Assembly (NCBI GenBank): GCA_003255025.1
Contig: QANY01008203.1
Span: 911,564-975,563, forward strand
From: Datisca glomerata
Taxonomy: Eukaryota > Streptophyta > Magnoliopsida > Cucurbitales > Datiscaceae
DNA: 64,000 nt
Reading direction: 5' to 3'
Below are positions 1 through 10,593 of this stretch, piece by piece; position 1 is the stretch's first letter; every line of letters begins with the position of its first letter. Below the pieces are notes generated by a model. That model was not told where the DNA came from. It did no database searches and saw only the letters and a list, made by a program, of their open reading frames with translations. The position numbers were made by a program, and so were the translations under genes.

Positions 1-291
1 TACGCCCTTAGTTCCTTCTGAGAGTATGACTTATGAACTGCCCCTTCCAAGAACTTACGTCCTTATTTTCTTCTGAGAGTATGACTTATGAACTGCCCCT
101 TCCAAGGACTTACGCTCTTAGTTCCTTCTGAGAGTAGGACTTATGAATTGCCTCTCTCAAGGACTTATGCCCTTAGTTCCTTCTGAGAGTAGGACTTATG
201 AACTGCCCCTCCCAAGGACTTACGCCCTTAGTTCCTTCTGAAAGTAGAACTTATGAATTGTCCCTCTCAAGGACTTACGCCCTTAGTTCCA
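1..291. repeat. 55-bp tandem repeat (minisatellite), about 5.3 copies
   Basis: Five full units start at 1, 56, 111, 166 and 221, followed by a partial copy from 276. Each begins with TACGCCCTTAGTTCCTTCTG or a close variant and ends with CTTCCAAGGACT or similar. The period is exactly 55 bp with a few substitutions per unit. The array runs off the left edge, so its full length is unknown. No reading frame is conserved across units, so I treat it as non-coding. Confidence 0.93.
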
Positions 292-1079
292 TTGTCAAAG
301 AAGAGAGAGAGAGTTGACAGCCTGCACATTATCACGTTATAAGTTTTGATTGAGAGCTCCAAATTAAATTCCGTAAATTTCTTCAATAATTAGACTTATG
401 CATCTTCTTGATGATATAATATTTATCGTATAGTTGACTTCCAATAAATACAGTTTAATTTCAAAGTTGATCATTCTACATAATCTTCTTTCCTGAGCAG
501 TCCTCATGAAAATTGTCATAACTCCCTCATTTTTTTGGAGCTCCGAATCAAGTTCCACAAAATTATTCAAGAAGTAGACATTTATATCTTTTTAAAGATA
601 TATAATATGCTATGTAAGTCTATACAATTTAAAAATAAATTAAATTTGAAAGACGTGATTAAGTTTGCTTTCATATACGAAGATTACCATACTTTTGATA
701 TGGAGCTTAACTTGAAGTCTGTACAAATTTTCATGAAGCATACTCTCATATCCTTATGATTATGTGACTCGCCATGTAATTTTGCTTCCATCTTTTTTCA
801 TTTTAGTTTCCATTTCCGCACCCATCGTCGCTTCCGTTGTTAAGAATTTTTTGTTCACATCATCACAACGTCTCTGTTCTGGTAGTCAAGATGTCTCCGT
901 TCTCGTTGTTTGTTCATATTTTATTTTCCTGCACTCATAAATTCCTTTTGTATGATTGAATTTTCTTAAGCCGTAGCTTTCGCTTTTTTGGTCTTTCCGT
1001 TCTAAAAATTTTGAACGCAGTCTCCTTGGTTTTCTCGTTATGGAACGTTTGAGTGGCAGCTTTCTTGATTTTCCCTTCC
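292..1079. other. Intergenic, nothing recognised
   Basis: The sequence is AT-rich. Short open frames at 364-570 and 535-759 have no recognisable domain and no splice or promoter context. I see no TIR, LTR or RNA gene signature. Confidence 0.6.
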
Positions 1080-1600
1080 TAAGAGATTTGAATGTAGTCC
1101 TCTTTGCTTAGCTTTTTACTCTAGGGTTTTTGCTCTGAAATTCCTTCCTAACTCTTTTTTTGGTCTAACGAATTTCTTTTCTGAAATCTTTTTAGAATTC
1201 TGTTCTGAAATTTTAACACTCTAACTTTTTCTTTTCTGAAAAGTTGAAGCTTCTCTGATTTGAACTTCAACATTTTCTTTCTGAAGATTTGACTTTGACT
1301 TTTCTGAAGCTTTGACTTCAACTTTTCTGAAGCCTTTTTTTTTTTCATTTTATGAGCTTTCTAATCTTTGCTTTCTGAGTTCTTCTGATATGAGCTTTAC
1401 GAGTTTTTCTAAACTTTCTGAGCTATTCTGAGTTTTTCTGATCTAAGCTTTATGAGCTCTTTTGGTATGAGCTTTTTGAACTTTCTGAGCTCTTATGAGC
1501 TTTTCCGATCTAAGTTTTATGAGCTCCTCTGATCTGAGCTTTACGAGCTTTCTGAACTTTCTAAGCTCTTTTGAGCTTTTTTTAGCTCTTTTTTCTTATC
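1080..1600. repeat. Pyrimidine-rich degenerate repeat
   Basis: Variants of CTTTCTGAGCTTT and TTTTCTGAAGCTTTGACTT recur in one orientation over about 500 bp. The spacing is irregular, which suggests an old decayed microsatellite or minisatellite. The open minus-strand frame at 1148-1348 (a lysine-rich translation) simply mirrors this composition. Confidence 0.7.
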
Positions 1601-2514
1601 CACTCTAATTTTTTTAACTTATCATTCATTCGAATGGATTTCTTTTCTGATCACCTTTTTTGTTTTCTTTTCTAGAAGTTGATAATGATGTAAAAGAAAT
1701 AATCCAATCGAATATACAAGGAACGAGTTTACCGTTTTTGTTCCATTTCCAGTTTTGCACTTATTGTCGTTCCCATCTGTGCTTCCAACTTGTTGTCATT
1801 TCTGTTCCCGCTTTCATTGTTGAAGGAGCGTTTGATTTGGTTTTTGGCATTTTGGGAGGGATTTCTTCGAGTTTTTCTCTTGCTCTCAATGAAAACACCA
1901 AATGTAAAGATTTTTTCAGTATGGAGAACCCTCTACGAACAAATAATAAAGATCATAATTTGAAGAGAGAAATAGAGAATAAAGATACCACCATTTACGT
2001 GGAAAACCCTTAAATGGAAGAAAAACCATGGGGGGATCATTGATATTCACTTATGTAAAGGATTTTACAGAACTGTTGATGAGAAAAGAAAGGAAGGACA
2101 ATATCTTTAGTTGAGGTTTGCTTAGGTCCTCATTTTTTTATATGAGCATGTACTTATAGGCGTTACAATAATAAGAATAATAAAAAAAAATGATCACATT
2201 CCCTATGTTTTCGGCTGATGGGATTGCTTTCAGGCGTGAGCTCTTTTACTCTGCTCATTCCCTTCAGCTGTTTTGTCCTCAACAACTCAATCAGTCATAG
2301 CCACTTGGTGGTTCCTTGTGGTTCAAGCCAATCAATCACAACCACTTGATTGTCAGTCTGAACCCTCATTTCCGTTCTGATTTTATGGCCTATTCAGGAG
2401 GTAATGATTTCTTGTTACCGAGATGTCAGTTTCTGTTCTGAAAGCGATGATCCCCCAATTTTAAGATGTCAGTCCCTGTTCTGTTGTTCTTTCCCATTAT
2501 GGGAGTGATGGTCC
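1601..2514. other. Intergenic, one unrecognised ORF
   Basis: A 117-codon plus-strand frame lies at 1660-2013. It has a hydrophobic middle and a charged, asparagine-rich end. I recognise no family and see no promoter. The stretch near 1990-2035 (ACGTGGAAAACCCT, then GAAAAACCATGGGG) resembles a motif I associate with dispersed plant repeats, which is a weak hint that this is transposon-derived. Confidence 0.4.
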
Positions 2515-2785
2515 CATGTTCTAGAAGCGATAGTCACCCGTTCCAGAAGCGACAGTCACCCATTCTAGAAGTAATTATCACCCATTCCAGAAGCGATTGT
2601 CTCCCGTTCCAGAAGCGATAGTCACTCGTTCTAGAAGTGATAGTCATCCTATTCCTAAAGTGATAATCCCCCCATTTTGGAAGAGATAGTCACCCACTAC
2701 AGAAGCGATAGGCACCCATTCCAGAAGTGATAGTCATCCTGTTTCAAAAGAGATTGTCCCCCGTCCAGAAGCGACGGTTCTCCGC
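2515..2785. repeat. 22-bp minisatellite, about 12 degenerate copies
   Basis: The unit is close to CCAGAAGCGATAGTCACCCGTT. The first copies from about 2521 keep a strict 22-bp period (CTAGAAGCGATAGTCACC, CCAGAAGCGACAGTCACC and so on). Later copies drift to 21-24 bp. The array is imperfect and no frame is kept open across it. Confidence 0.9.
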
Positions 2786-3123
2786 TTCAGCGTTCTTTCT
2801 GTACACTTGTCTTGGATGGTTTTTTACCCGTTCAATACCCCATGTATAATACATGTACTTTACGGTAAACGAACTCTTATTTTTTTTTTCAGATTTCTTG
2901 GTACCTCACGAAAGTACTCAATAATGTTAAGCAAAGAATTGATATCTTTAATAGTTAAGTTATTTGTCACATCAATATATTGTTTGTGTATTTTTTAAAT
3001 AAAAATATATTGTTGCATTAATTTTTTCTATCATACATCTTAGTCCGATAGAATTTAAGTTGACATTTCCGTCAGATTAATTAGTAAAGTAACTAACATT
3101 TTCGTACTGATATATGAGAAAAC

Positions 3124-3636
3124 TGTGAGGGAAAAATACACCTACCTTATACTTTTGTATAATAATTACTTACAGTACTTAAAATTTAAAAATCGTCTAA
3201 AATTCTTCAACAAAAATAAAACAAAAACTAATCCGAACTCAGTGTGAACACTGTGTCCTTAAAACAATTTTGCTCCCTCCACGGTTTACAAGGTGATGAA
3301 CAATTGTCTCTTAAGATAGAACATGTTTTCATTCTTACGGAAGTTACACTCCAATCCATAAGAACCAACGAACGCAACCATGGTTTGTAACCGTATACGT
3401 TAGTAAATATAAAGATGTGTAAAATAGAGAGAAAATTATATAAAATTTTTACTCTTCTCAAAACACACATATAAGGTCATCATATATATATAGATTGATT
3501 CGCGGCCATTCAAATAGTCATTATAACCCTTCATTTTATTTGAAATAGTGTCAATTTAAAATTGAAAATACACAATTGTTATAACATTTCAAGTCAGTAA
3601 AAAACAAAAATAATTTTTCATTCAAAATTTTCAACA
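3124..3636 (-). repeat. 3' LTR of the non-autonomous element
   Basis: 513 bp. On the minus strand it starts TGTTGAAAATTTTGAATG and ends at the plus-strand TGTGAGGGAAAAATACAC. It is paired with 6346-6840; the shared blocks include CACTGTGTCCTTAA/CACTGCGTCCTTAA and GGTGATGAACAATTGTCTC. Confidence 0.85.
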
Positions 3637-3651
3637 ATCCCCAACTTGAAT
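3637..3651 (-). other. Polypurine tract
   Basis: Minus-strand AAGTTGGGGAT lies directly before the 3' LTR start TGTTGA, the usual place for second-strand priming. Confidence 0.7.
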
Positions 3652-6345
3652 GAAAAATTGACTTCTTTAAATATGTCAAACATAATGCAGACGCTTGTGC
3701 GATTACTGGTGAAGAGTAACTGCATTAAGATTGGTAGCTTTTGGCTTTGAACATTCCCTAGTGAAAAACTATCAGATTTACTGGTTAATCAGTGAACGCG
3801 ATGTCTTGAACTGTTCAGCCGTTTATGCAAACCAAGACAATAGAGTTCACACAGTTCCTTCTCGGCCATAGTTGGTTCTCACGTTTTGGCCTTGAACACC
3901 ACTTAGTTCCATAAGTGTTTTAGAGAATTTAGCCTACAATTATCATAGAAGCGGCCCATTCACACTCATGTAGGCGATTTCCATTAAGAATAGTCTGCTA
4001 TACCCCACCTGTACAAATACAAGCTATAGAAATCATTAAAAGTGTAACTTATCCTAGTTCTCACGGCAGATGGGCACTGTCCCATCATAGGAATGGTTAG
4101 GAGTAATTGTCTCCTCAGTGCAAGTGAGTCACAAACATAGTTCGGTTGTCCCGTTGAACCTAGATCTTGGGGTCTGCAGTTAACTAGGTAGGGTTACCAC
4201 TATGACGTCTCTTAATTAACTAATAGGCTTTAAGTCATTCCCCTCGATGAACATTCTAATTGCTCTCTCATCAAACTTTTACAACAGATCTGTTTTGTTA
4301 AATTTGACTTTGCAGGTCAATTAAATTAATTTCACATGAGAGCAATTCTTGACATTATTTATATATTTGACATAAATGTCAAAAGTTACCGTTATACGTT
4401 CTTGTGCCAGTTCGGTAGCCGGCTTATTGATTATAACTACGTATCTTAGTGGACATAAGTTTATAGGCCAATACTTAAATATCCTCCAACAAGTTTTGAA
4501 GTCATTAACTTCTCCACAAATAAGAAGTTTTGGTGTTTTAGCTCATTACTTTTCAAAACATTGAGGATCATCTTCTAAAAAAGCATGCTAGAAAATCGGC
4601 CCCAAGGACTTTATTGCCCTTATCCTTTAATGAATTATCGATATCTCATCTCATTTCATTAGAGTATCACTTTATTGGATAACAAATCTCATTTTACTAA
4701 TGAGAAATATCATGCACTTATTGTTGTAACCATTACCACAGAACACCCAGTTAGTAATATTTAGGTCTTGTTATTAACCTTTTCAGGTTACGCGATAGCC
4801 ATATAAGCTAAACACCCACACTTTAAATATTTCACTGAAGTGTTTACCTTTTCATAGCTAGTCAAACATTAGCATTTGTTGGTCTATTCATGAGGAATTT
4901 TCTCCGAAATCTAATTTGAACATAGCAAAAGCATTCCCCCACATGTTCAAAGGTACAGTTGAAGTAAAGAATCAACATAACATCTATCAACTGATTTAGA
5001 AGAAGTAATACTTTGATGAATAAATATATTATTTGAATAACACTCCTCAAAATGAGACTCATATTCACCACATCTACACTTAACACATTTCTCTTCTTGC
5101 TAAGTTGATGGTCAAACATTCTATAGTTTTTATAAATTTTAGTTCCTCATATTTACTTCTCAGATACACATTTCATTTTTACTCCTTAAGAAATACATAA
5201 TACATATCGATGTGATCAAACATCTTCGACCACCTTCTAGTTTGAAAAAATTTCCAATCACAAATATTATTGAAAATTAATTCTAGAGGTTTCATATTCC
5301 TTCAATTCAATTGAAAAGTGTTCTGTTTTCTGTCCCACACAAATCCAACATTGATAATTAGTATCACAATCTTAAACTAATTATGGTTAAACTTGGACTT
5401 TGTAAACCAAATTCTAGTGGGGAAACTTTACATGCCGGAAACGAAAACCAACATGAAACTTAGAACAAGTATAGAAGGAAGCGGTGAAAAGAAAAATTAC
5501 AATAATCAGGCGGTGCAAAATAGTACTGAAACATTGATGGTTATCACAGTCTATACTTGTTGAACCATACAAGGCAATTTAAATATATGTATATATTATT
5601 GTTTTAAAATTGCAATCCAAAATTTTGTAACGATTCAAAAAAGCATTAGCATAGAAATAGTGTGGTGCCATCCAATGTACAAAATCCCCCTCACATTGCA
5701 GAAACACTCTGAAAATTATATTGCAATTTTCTTTCTCATTTGCACAGTGTTTTGCAATATAATTGCAAAACGGTCCCAAAAGAAAAATTGCCAAAACGAG
5801 AACACCAAATTGCAGAAACGAGGACAATACCAACTTGCAGAAATAGTGTACCTAATTACATAAACATTTGGAAAAATCCTTCATAAGCATGTTTTCAATA
5901 TTATGCAGATTTAATTGCGCATAAAAACACTGCATTTACAGAAACTATTGATGGACCAAAAGCATTCTCAAAGGTAATTTCCATAAGATACGTCCATTAG
6001 AATAAAACCAAGTTATAACAGATTCCAACATGAACCCATCATAAACATAGTTATGTAAAGAATTTGTTAAACGAGTGAACAAAATTCTTGAAATTCAACC
6101 GAAAATGTAAATAACACAGTGAAACAAACATGAAAAGGTGTGTATCCAACTAACTATAAGAAACCTTTCGGTAGTTTTGAAAAAGTTTCAAAGAGCCACC
6201 GAATCAATGCATATATAATTTCGGATACAGCAATGCTACACAAGATTGCCCAACATAAAGCATAAAAAATAGTCATTTAAAATTTCTACCATACTGCAAA
6301 AATAACACACGACTATACATATTTGACACAAAATTGTCTTAAGAT
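3652..6345 (-). other. Non-coding interior of the LTR element
   Basis: About 2.7 kb without a convincing gag, protease, integrase or RT motif on either strand. Open frames at 4376-4564, 4862-5119 and 5579-5863 are short and match nothing I know. A 13-bp inverted repeat (AATTATATTGCAA and its complement TTGCAATATAATT) lies between about 5712 and 5765. No clear tRNA primer site follows the 5' LTR at 6345; I see ATCTTAAGACAA there rather than a TGG-start site. Confidence 0.6.
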
Positions 6346-6840
6346 TGTTGGGGAAAAATACACGTACCCTGCACCTTGGTATAAGAATTACTTATAGTAT
6401 TCAAAATTTAGAAACCATTTAAAATTCTGCAACAACAAAGAAACAAAAACTAATTCGAGCTCAGTGTGAACACTGCGTCCTTAAGACAATTATGCTCCAT
6501 GCACGGTGCACAAGGTGATGAACAATTGTCTCCTAAGATAGAACATATTTTCATTCTTACGAAAGTTGCACTCCAATTCATAAGAACCAGCGAAACCATG
6601 GTTTGTAACCACACATGTAAGTAAATATAAAGATGTGTAAAATATAGAAAAAATTATATGAAATTTTTATTCTTCTCAAAACACACATATAAAGTCACCA
6701 TACATATAGACTGATTCGTGGTCATTTGAATAATCATTATAATCTTTCGTTTTATTTGAAATAATGTCAATTAAAAATTAAAAAGACACCATTGATATAA
6801 AGTAAAAAATAAAAATAATTTTTCATTAAAAATTTCAACA
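6346..6840 (-). repeat. 5' LTR of the non-autonomous element
   Basis: 495 bp, plus-strand TGTTGGGGAAAAATAC through AATTTCAACA. It is similar along its length to 3124-3636 and is followed by the AAAAC target duplication. Confidence 0.85.
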
Positions 6841-6845
6841 AAAAC

Positions 6846-7849
6846 AAAATAAAAATAAAAACAAAGAGAAAAGGAAAGAATCTCTTAGCTGGTAGATTAG
6901 CAAAGATACAATAAAACAAATACCCAACTTAGTAAATTTATATCATTCCACGCACTTTAATTAAACTCTCAACTTGAGAAATTTATATATATGATGACCG
7001 AACATGAGTAAAACCGTCACCAAAGATACGTGTACAAAAAAGAATTAATCAGGAGAAAAGGCGAGAATCACCGATGTGGTAGAACAGGCGAAGCCAAATT
7101 CAAAAATAGAGGACTTGATCGTACAACAAAGCTCAACTCAACAGTTAGAGCTGGATTCCATTTCTAAGATGATATTTTCGTTTTTGAATGTGTGACTAGA
7201 TCTTGAGAATGACCTATAAATAGAAGCCAAAGATAAACTAAATTGATTCAATTCAAACCAGCCAAGAATTCTTTCTCTTCGAGTGTTATTACTCTACTCT
7301 CTCATATTTTTCTATTGTTTTAAAGAGTATGGGAAAAAAATATTTTACAATGACAACTAGAGATTGATATTTTTTGCTATTAGGAAATTGTGAAAGACTA
7401 TATAACAACAATGTGAATCTATAAATATGGTTTCACACTTGAAGCTCATATTGCAGAAACCAGTCATAGATTCTTTTTACCAAATAAAACAAAGGGAAAA
7501 CTGATATTAGTGTTAACTAGAATTTATAATTCGGTTTACCTTTACCAATTAGGATGCTGTTTTAAGTAAGTTGTAAATTCATGATGAACAGTTCATATCA
7601 TTCGTCGCAATAACAATAAGAGAAATTTTAAATATTTTAAAGAGAAACTCGAACCTAAACTTTAGAAAGAGAAATTACTTTCTAATTTGGCTTTTAATTT
7701 AAACAAGCTTTTGTTTGATGAAAAAATATGTATCATTAAAAGTTTGTGTAAGTTTGCATGTGAATTTAGTATACAAAATATACATATAGTTAGCAGTTTT
7801 AAACCTTAAACTTTTAACATCAAACAAGTCAATGATTCTCACTGATATG
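6846..7849. other. Intergenic, nothing recognised
   Basis: AT-rich sequence with no open frame of note, no terminal repeats and no RNA gene signature that I can see. Confidence 0.6.
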
Positions 7850-7977
7850 GTTGGAGGGATCAAGTTTTCTATTTTATGAGTTTGTTTTAAGAAATATATT
7901 ATGTAATATTTTGTATTGAATGAGAAGCCTATCTTGAATAGAAAAGTTAGAATTTTGAAGCTTTTTTAACTATACGG

Positions 7978-8464
7978 TGTTGGTGATGAGTTTAGTGGTT
8001 CTACTTTGACAAATGGTAAGAGTTGACTCAATCTTAAAGAGAGCATTCCGTGCTAAGGAGGCTCTACCCTAACCGATATAATGTAGCTTCAAGATGAGAG
8101 GGCTTTATACAGTAGGGATACCTCATATGATATTAAAAAGGCTAAGTCAGAGGACTTCCCTTATGCCGAAGATAGTTTCTAGTGCGATTAAGGAGTGCCG
8201 ACCTTTGTCTAAAATGGTTATGATAATCAAAGGTTCAAATAATATTAACCATGTGTGTAGTTCAATGTCGTAGAGGTGTGGTTTAAGGTTTTGTGTGTGT
8301 TGAGTTTAGATTGGATGTAATATAATTTGAGTTAAGTGATTGAGTTGATATTTTAGTATGTAATGCGATGATGATTAATGAGATAGTCGTTGACCTAGCT
8401 AAATTGGCAAAATCACGTTAAGAATATTATTTTGTTTATTATTTACGACGCTTCTATTATAACA
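7978..8464 (+). repeat. LTR, first copy
   Basis: Begins TGTTGGTGATGAG and ends TATAACA, two bases before the primer binding site. Shared blocks with the second copy include CTACTTTGACAAATGGT, TATGATATT and TGAGTTGATATTT. Confidence 0.75.
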
Positions 8465-8466
8465 AG

Positions 8467-8483
8467 TGGTATCAGAGCTGATG
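8467..8483 (+). other. Primer binding site (initiator tRNA-Met)
   Basis: TGGTATCAGAGCTGATG two bases after the LTR end. TGGTATCAGAGC is the classic complement of the 3' end of plant initiator tRNA-Met. Confidence 0.85.
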
Positions 8484-9110
8484 ATTCGATCCTGGATGGT
8501 AAGGGAGTTTTGGTTCGAGATCGAACGATGTGAAGCGGACAAAGATACAATTTTGTTGAAGTTTGGCGACCATGATTTGGTTTAAATTGGAGCTGCAGCA
8601 TTAACGACTGTTCGATGATGATGGAATTTAAGTCAAGATGGAGATTATTAGAATTTGATGCCTCAAGCTCCATATGGATCAAGTTCTTATTTTATGAGGT
8701 TTTTTTTAGAGAAAATATTATGTATTGGATGAGAATTCTATTTTCAATAGAAATGTTAAGAGTTAATGATGGATGTAAGTCTGGTAAATAAAAAATCACC
8801 ACCTCGAAGTGGCTAAGGAAAAATCTCTATCTTTCTCTATCATTAACCAAGCTAGCGTTGTGCGCTTATCATCCATCTTTGGGTAGTTAGTAGCAAGTAG
8901 TAAAATAAAGGTTCTGTGGACCGCAACCCCCATGTAAGCAGTAACCATGTTCTCGTGGCGATGCATTAATTTCTTATTGTGGTAGGCAGGTTAGTCAGGT
9001 AAATAAGAAAGACGTGTTCGAACTATTTGACTAACTTTGGTTCTTTCCCCATTCAATGCCCTAAAGTTTCAAGAGGCCATTACCGAGGGTTGGAGCGCCT
9101 ATAAATTTAA
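8484..9110 (+). other. Non-coding interior of the miniature LTR element
   Basis: About 630 bp without gag or pol. Near 8460-8700 the text (GAAGCGGACAAAG, GATTCGATCCTGGATGG) is of the kind seen just after the primer site in such elements. No protein-coding claim is made for the minus-strand frame at 8443-8682. Confidence 0.6.
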
Positions 9111-9620
9111 TGTATTGGTGAAGAGCTTGATAACTCTACTTTGACAAATGGTGAGATGTGACTCAACTTTAAAAAAGGATCTCATGGTGAGGAGGTTTTT
9201 TTCTAAAAGATAAAGGACAACTTTAAGATGAGAGAAGATGATTCTACCCTAGAAGGAGATTTTCTATGATATTGCGAGGCTAAGTTAGAGGACTTCGCTA
9301 TACTAATGAATGTTTCCAAGTTAGTAGAATGATTTTAATCTGATCGATGAGTGATGATTTATGTCTATGCTAGTGATGATTGTTAAAAGTTAGGGATGAC
9401 ATTGACCATACGTGGAGTTCAATGTCATTGAGGTATGATTTAAAGTTTTGTGTATGTTGAGTTCAAATTTGGATGAAATGAAATTTCACTTATGTGATTG
9501 AGTTGATATTTAGTATGCAATGCGATGATGACTAAGATAACCGTGGACGTAGACAAATTGATCAAAATCAAATTAAAAATATTATTTTAATTATTTTTTA
9601 TGATGTTTAATGTTACAACA
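9111..9620 (+). repeat. LTR, second copy
   Basis: Begins TGTATTGGTGAAGAG and ends TGTTACAACA. It matches the first copy along its length with indels, so this is an old element. Confidence 0.72.
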
Positions 9621-10593
9621 AATATCAACTCGTAAGTGAAATGAAATAAAATTAAGAGTAGAAGTTTCTTACCGCGTCCTGAACTTTGTGTCAAGTTCCA
9701 TTATGGTCCTATTATTTTGTAAAATAATATTGTAGTCCTTCAACTTTCAAAACATCATCCTTGTGATCCATTTTCAAACGTTGGTTATTAAAAACAAAAG
9801 CAACGATCACGGCTAGGCACGTGATCAATTTTGGGGTTCTTAAACATGATGTTAACAAATTAGGTAAGAAGATGTACACATTTATCTCATTCTCACTCCA
9901 TTTCTTCTTCTGGTACTTGAAAAATACCTTAAGTTTATAGGTGTTCATTTACAGTTCAATCGATTTTTTTTATGAAAAATCAAGATTCGGATAACCAATA
10001 CTGTCGAACCAAAGTCGTGCCAGAAGCTCGAGAAATGTGTAAATCCTCTGCCCTAATTTAGCTGATATCATGTTTAAGAAGCCCCGCAATTTTTATTTTC
10101 ATTTCTTTTAATAGACATATGACGTTTTAAAAGTTAAAACGATTATAAGGTAATTTTTCTAAGTTTTGAGAATAAAGTGAAACTTAACACAAAGTCCAGG
10201 GGGATAAGAGGCTTGTTAGCCTATAATTAATTGTAAATAAGTGATTATTTTTGGAGTGAAATTACTTTAAAACATATTATTATAATATATTAGAAAATAT
10301 TACTTTCTCCTCACCACAAGCAAAGTGGATAAGAAGCAAAATTCAGTTACAGCAACGGATCATACATTTTAACCTAAAGTGAAAAATACTACTTAAAATA
10401 AGGAGACATTAGTGAATTTTTCCACAATTTCTTTACAAATTCCTTGGCAACTAAATAATAAAACCAAAGTCCTAAACATATTTTCCCTAACAATTTCTCA
10501 GATCTTATAAACATAAGAAAACATAATCTTTTTATTTTCTGCCTGACAATTAAAAAACAGAACTCACCCTATCACAGTTAAACATTTTAGTAA
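9621..10593. other. Intergenic, 3' side of the MYB gene
   Basis: AT-rich, with no recognisable gene. The 3' UTR and polyadenylation region of the minus-strand MYB gene should lie in about 10300-10593, but no single signal stands out. Confidence 0.5.

Larger units (their letters stand above)
3124..6840 (-). mobile_element. Non-autonomous LTR retrotransposon, 3.7 kb, complete with target duplication
   Basis: Two similar direct repeats of about 500 bp bound a 2.7-kb interior. Both have TG...CA ends when read on the minus strand (TGTTGA at one end, CCCAACA or CCTCACA at the other). The 5 bases outside the left end (3119-3123) and outside the right end (6841-6845) are both AAAAC, a 5-bp target duplication. 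A purine tract lies just inside the left LTR on the minus strand. The interior has no gag or pol frame, so transposition would need proteins from another element. The LTRs differ at many sites, so the insertion is old. Family (Copia or Gypsy) cannot be told without coding sequence. Confidence 0.85.
7850..9620 (+). mobile_element. Miniature LTR elements in tandem (TRIM-like)
   Basis: Two related repeats of about 490-510 bp (7978-8464 and 9111-9620) flank a 646-bp interior that starts with a perfect initiator-tRNA primer site, TGGTATCAGAGCTGATG, at 8467. Sequence left of the first LTR (about 7850-7960, GGATCAAGTTTTCTATTTTATGAG) matches the interior at about 8675-8760 (GGATCAAGTTCTTATTTTATGAG). 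The order is therefore interior-LTR-interior-LTR, as expected from a recombined tandem with its leftmost LTR lost. The interior holds no protein frame, so this is a short non-autonomous family. No matching target duplication was found. Confidence 0.72.

Noticed and set aside
1..291. CRISPR-like array
   Set aside because: Repeats are directly adjacent with no unique spacers, and the window is plant nuclear DNA.
1148..1348. Lysine-rich minus-strand ORF
   Set aside because: It is the reading of a TTTTCTGAA-type simple repeat; no start context, no domain.
8443..8682. Minus-strand ORF overlapping the primer binding site
   Set aside because: It lies across the LTR/PBS border of a non-coding element and matches no protein I know.
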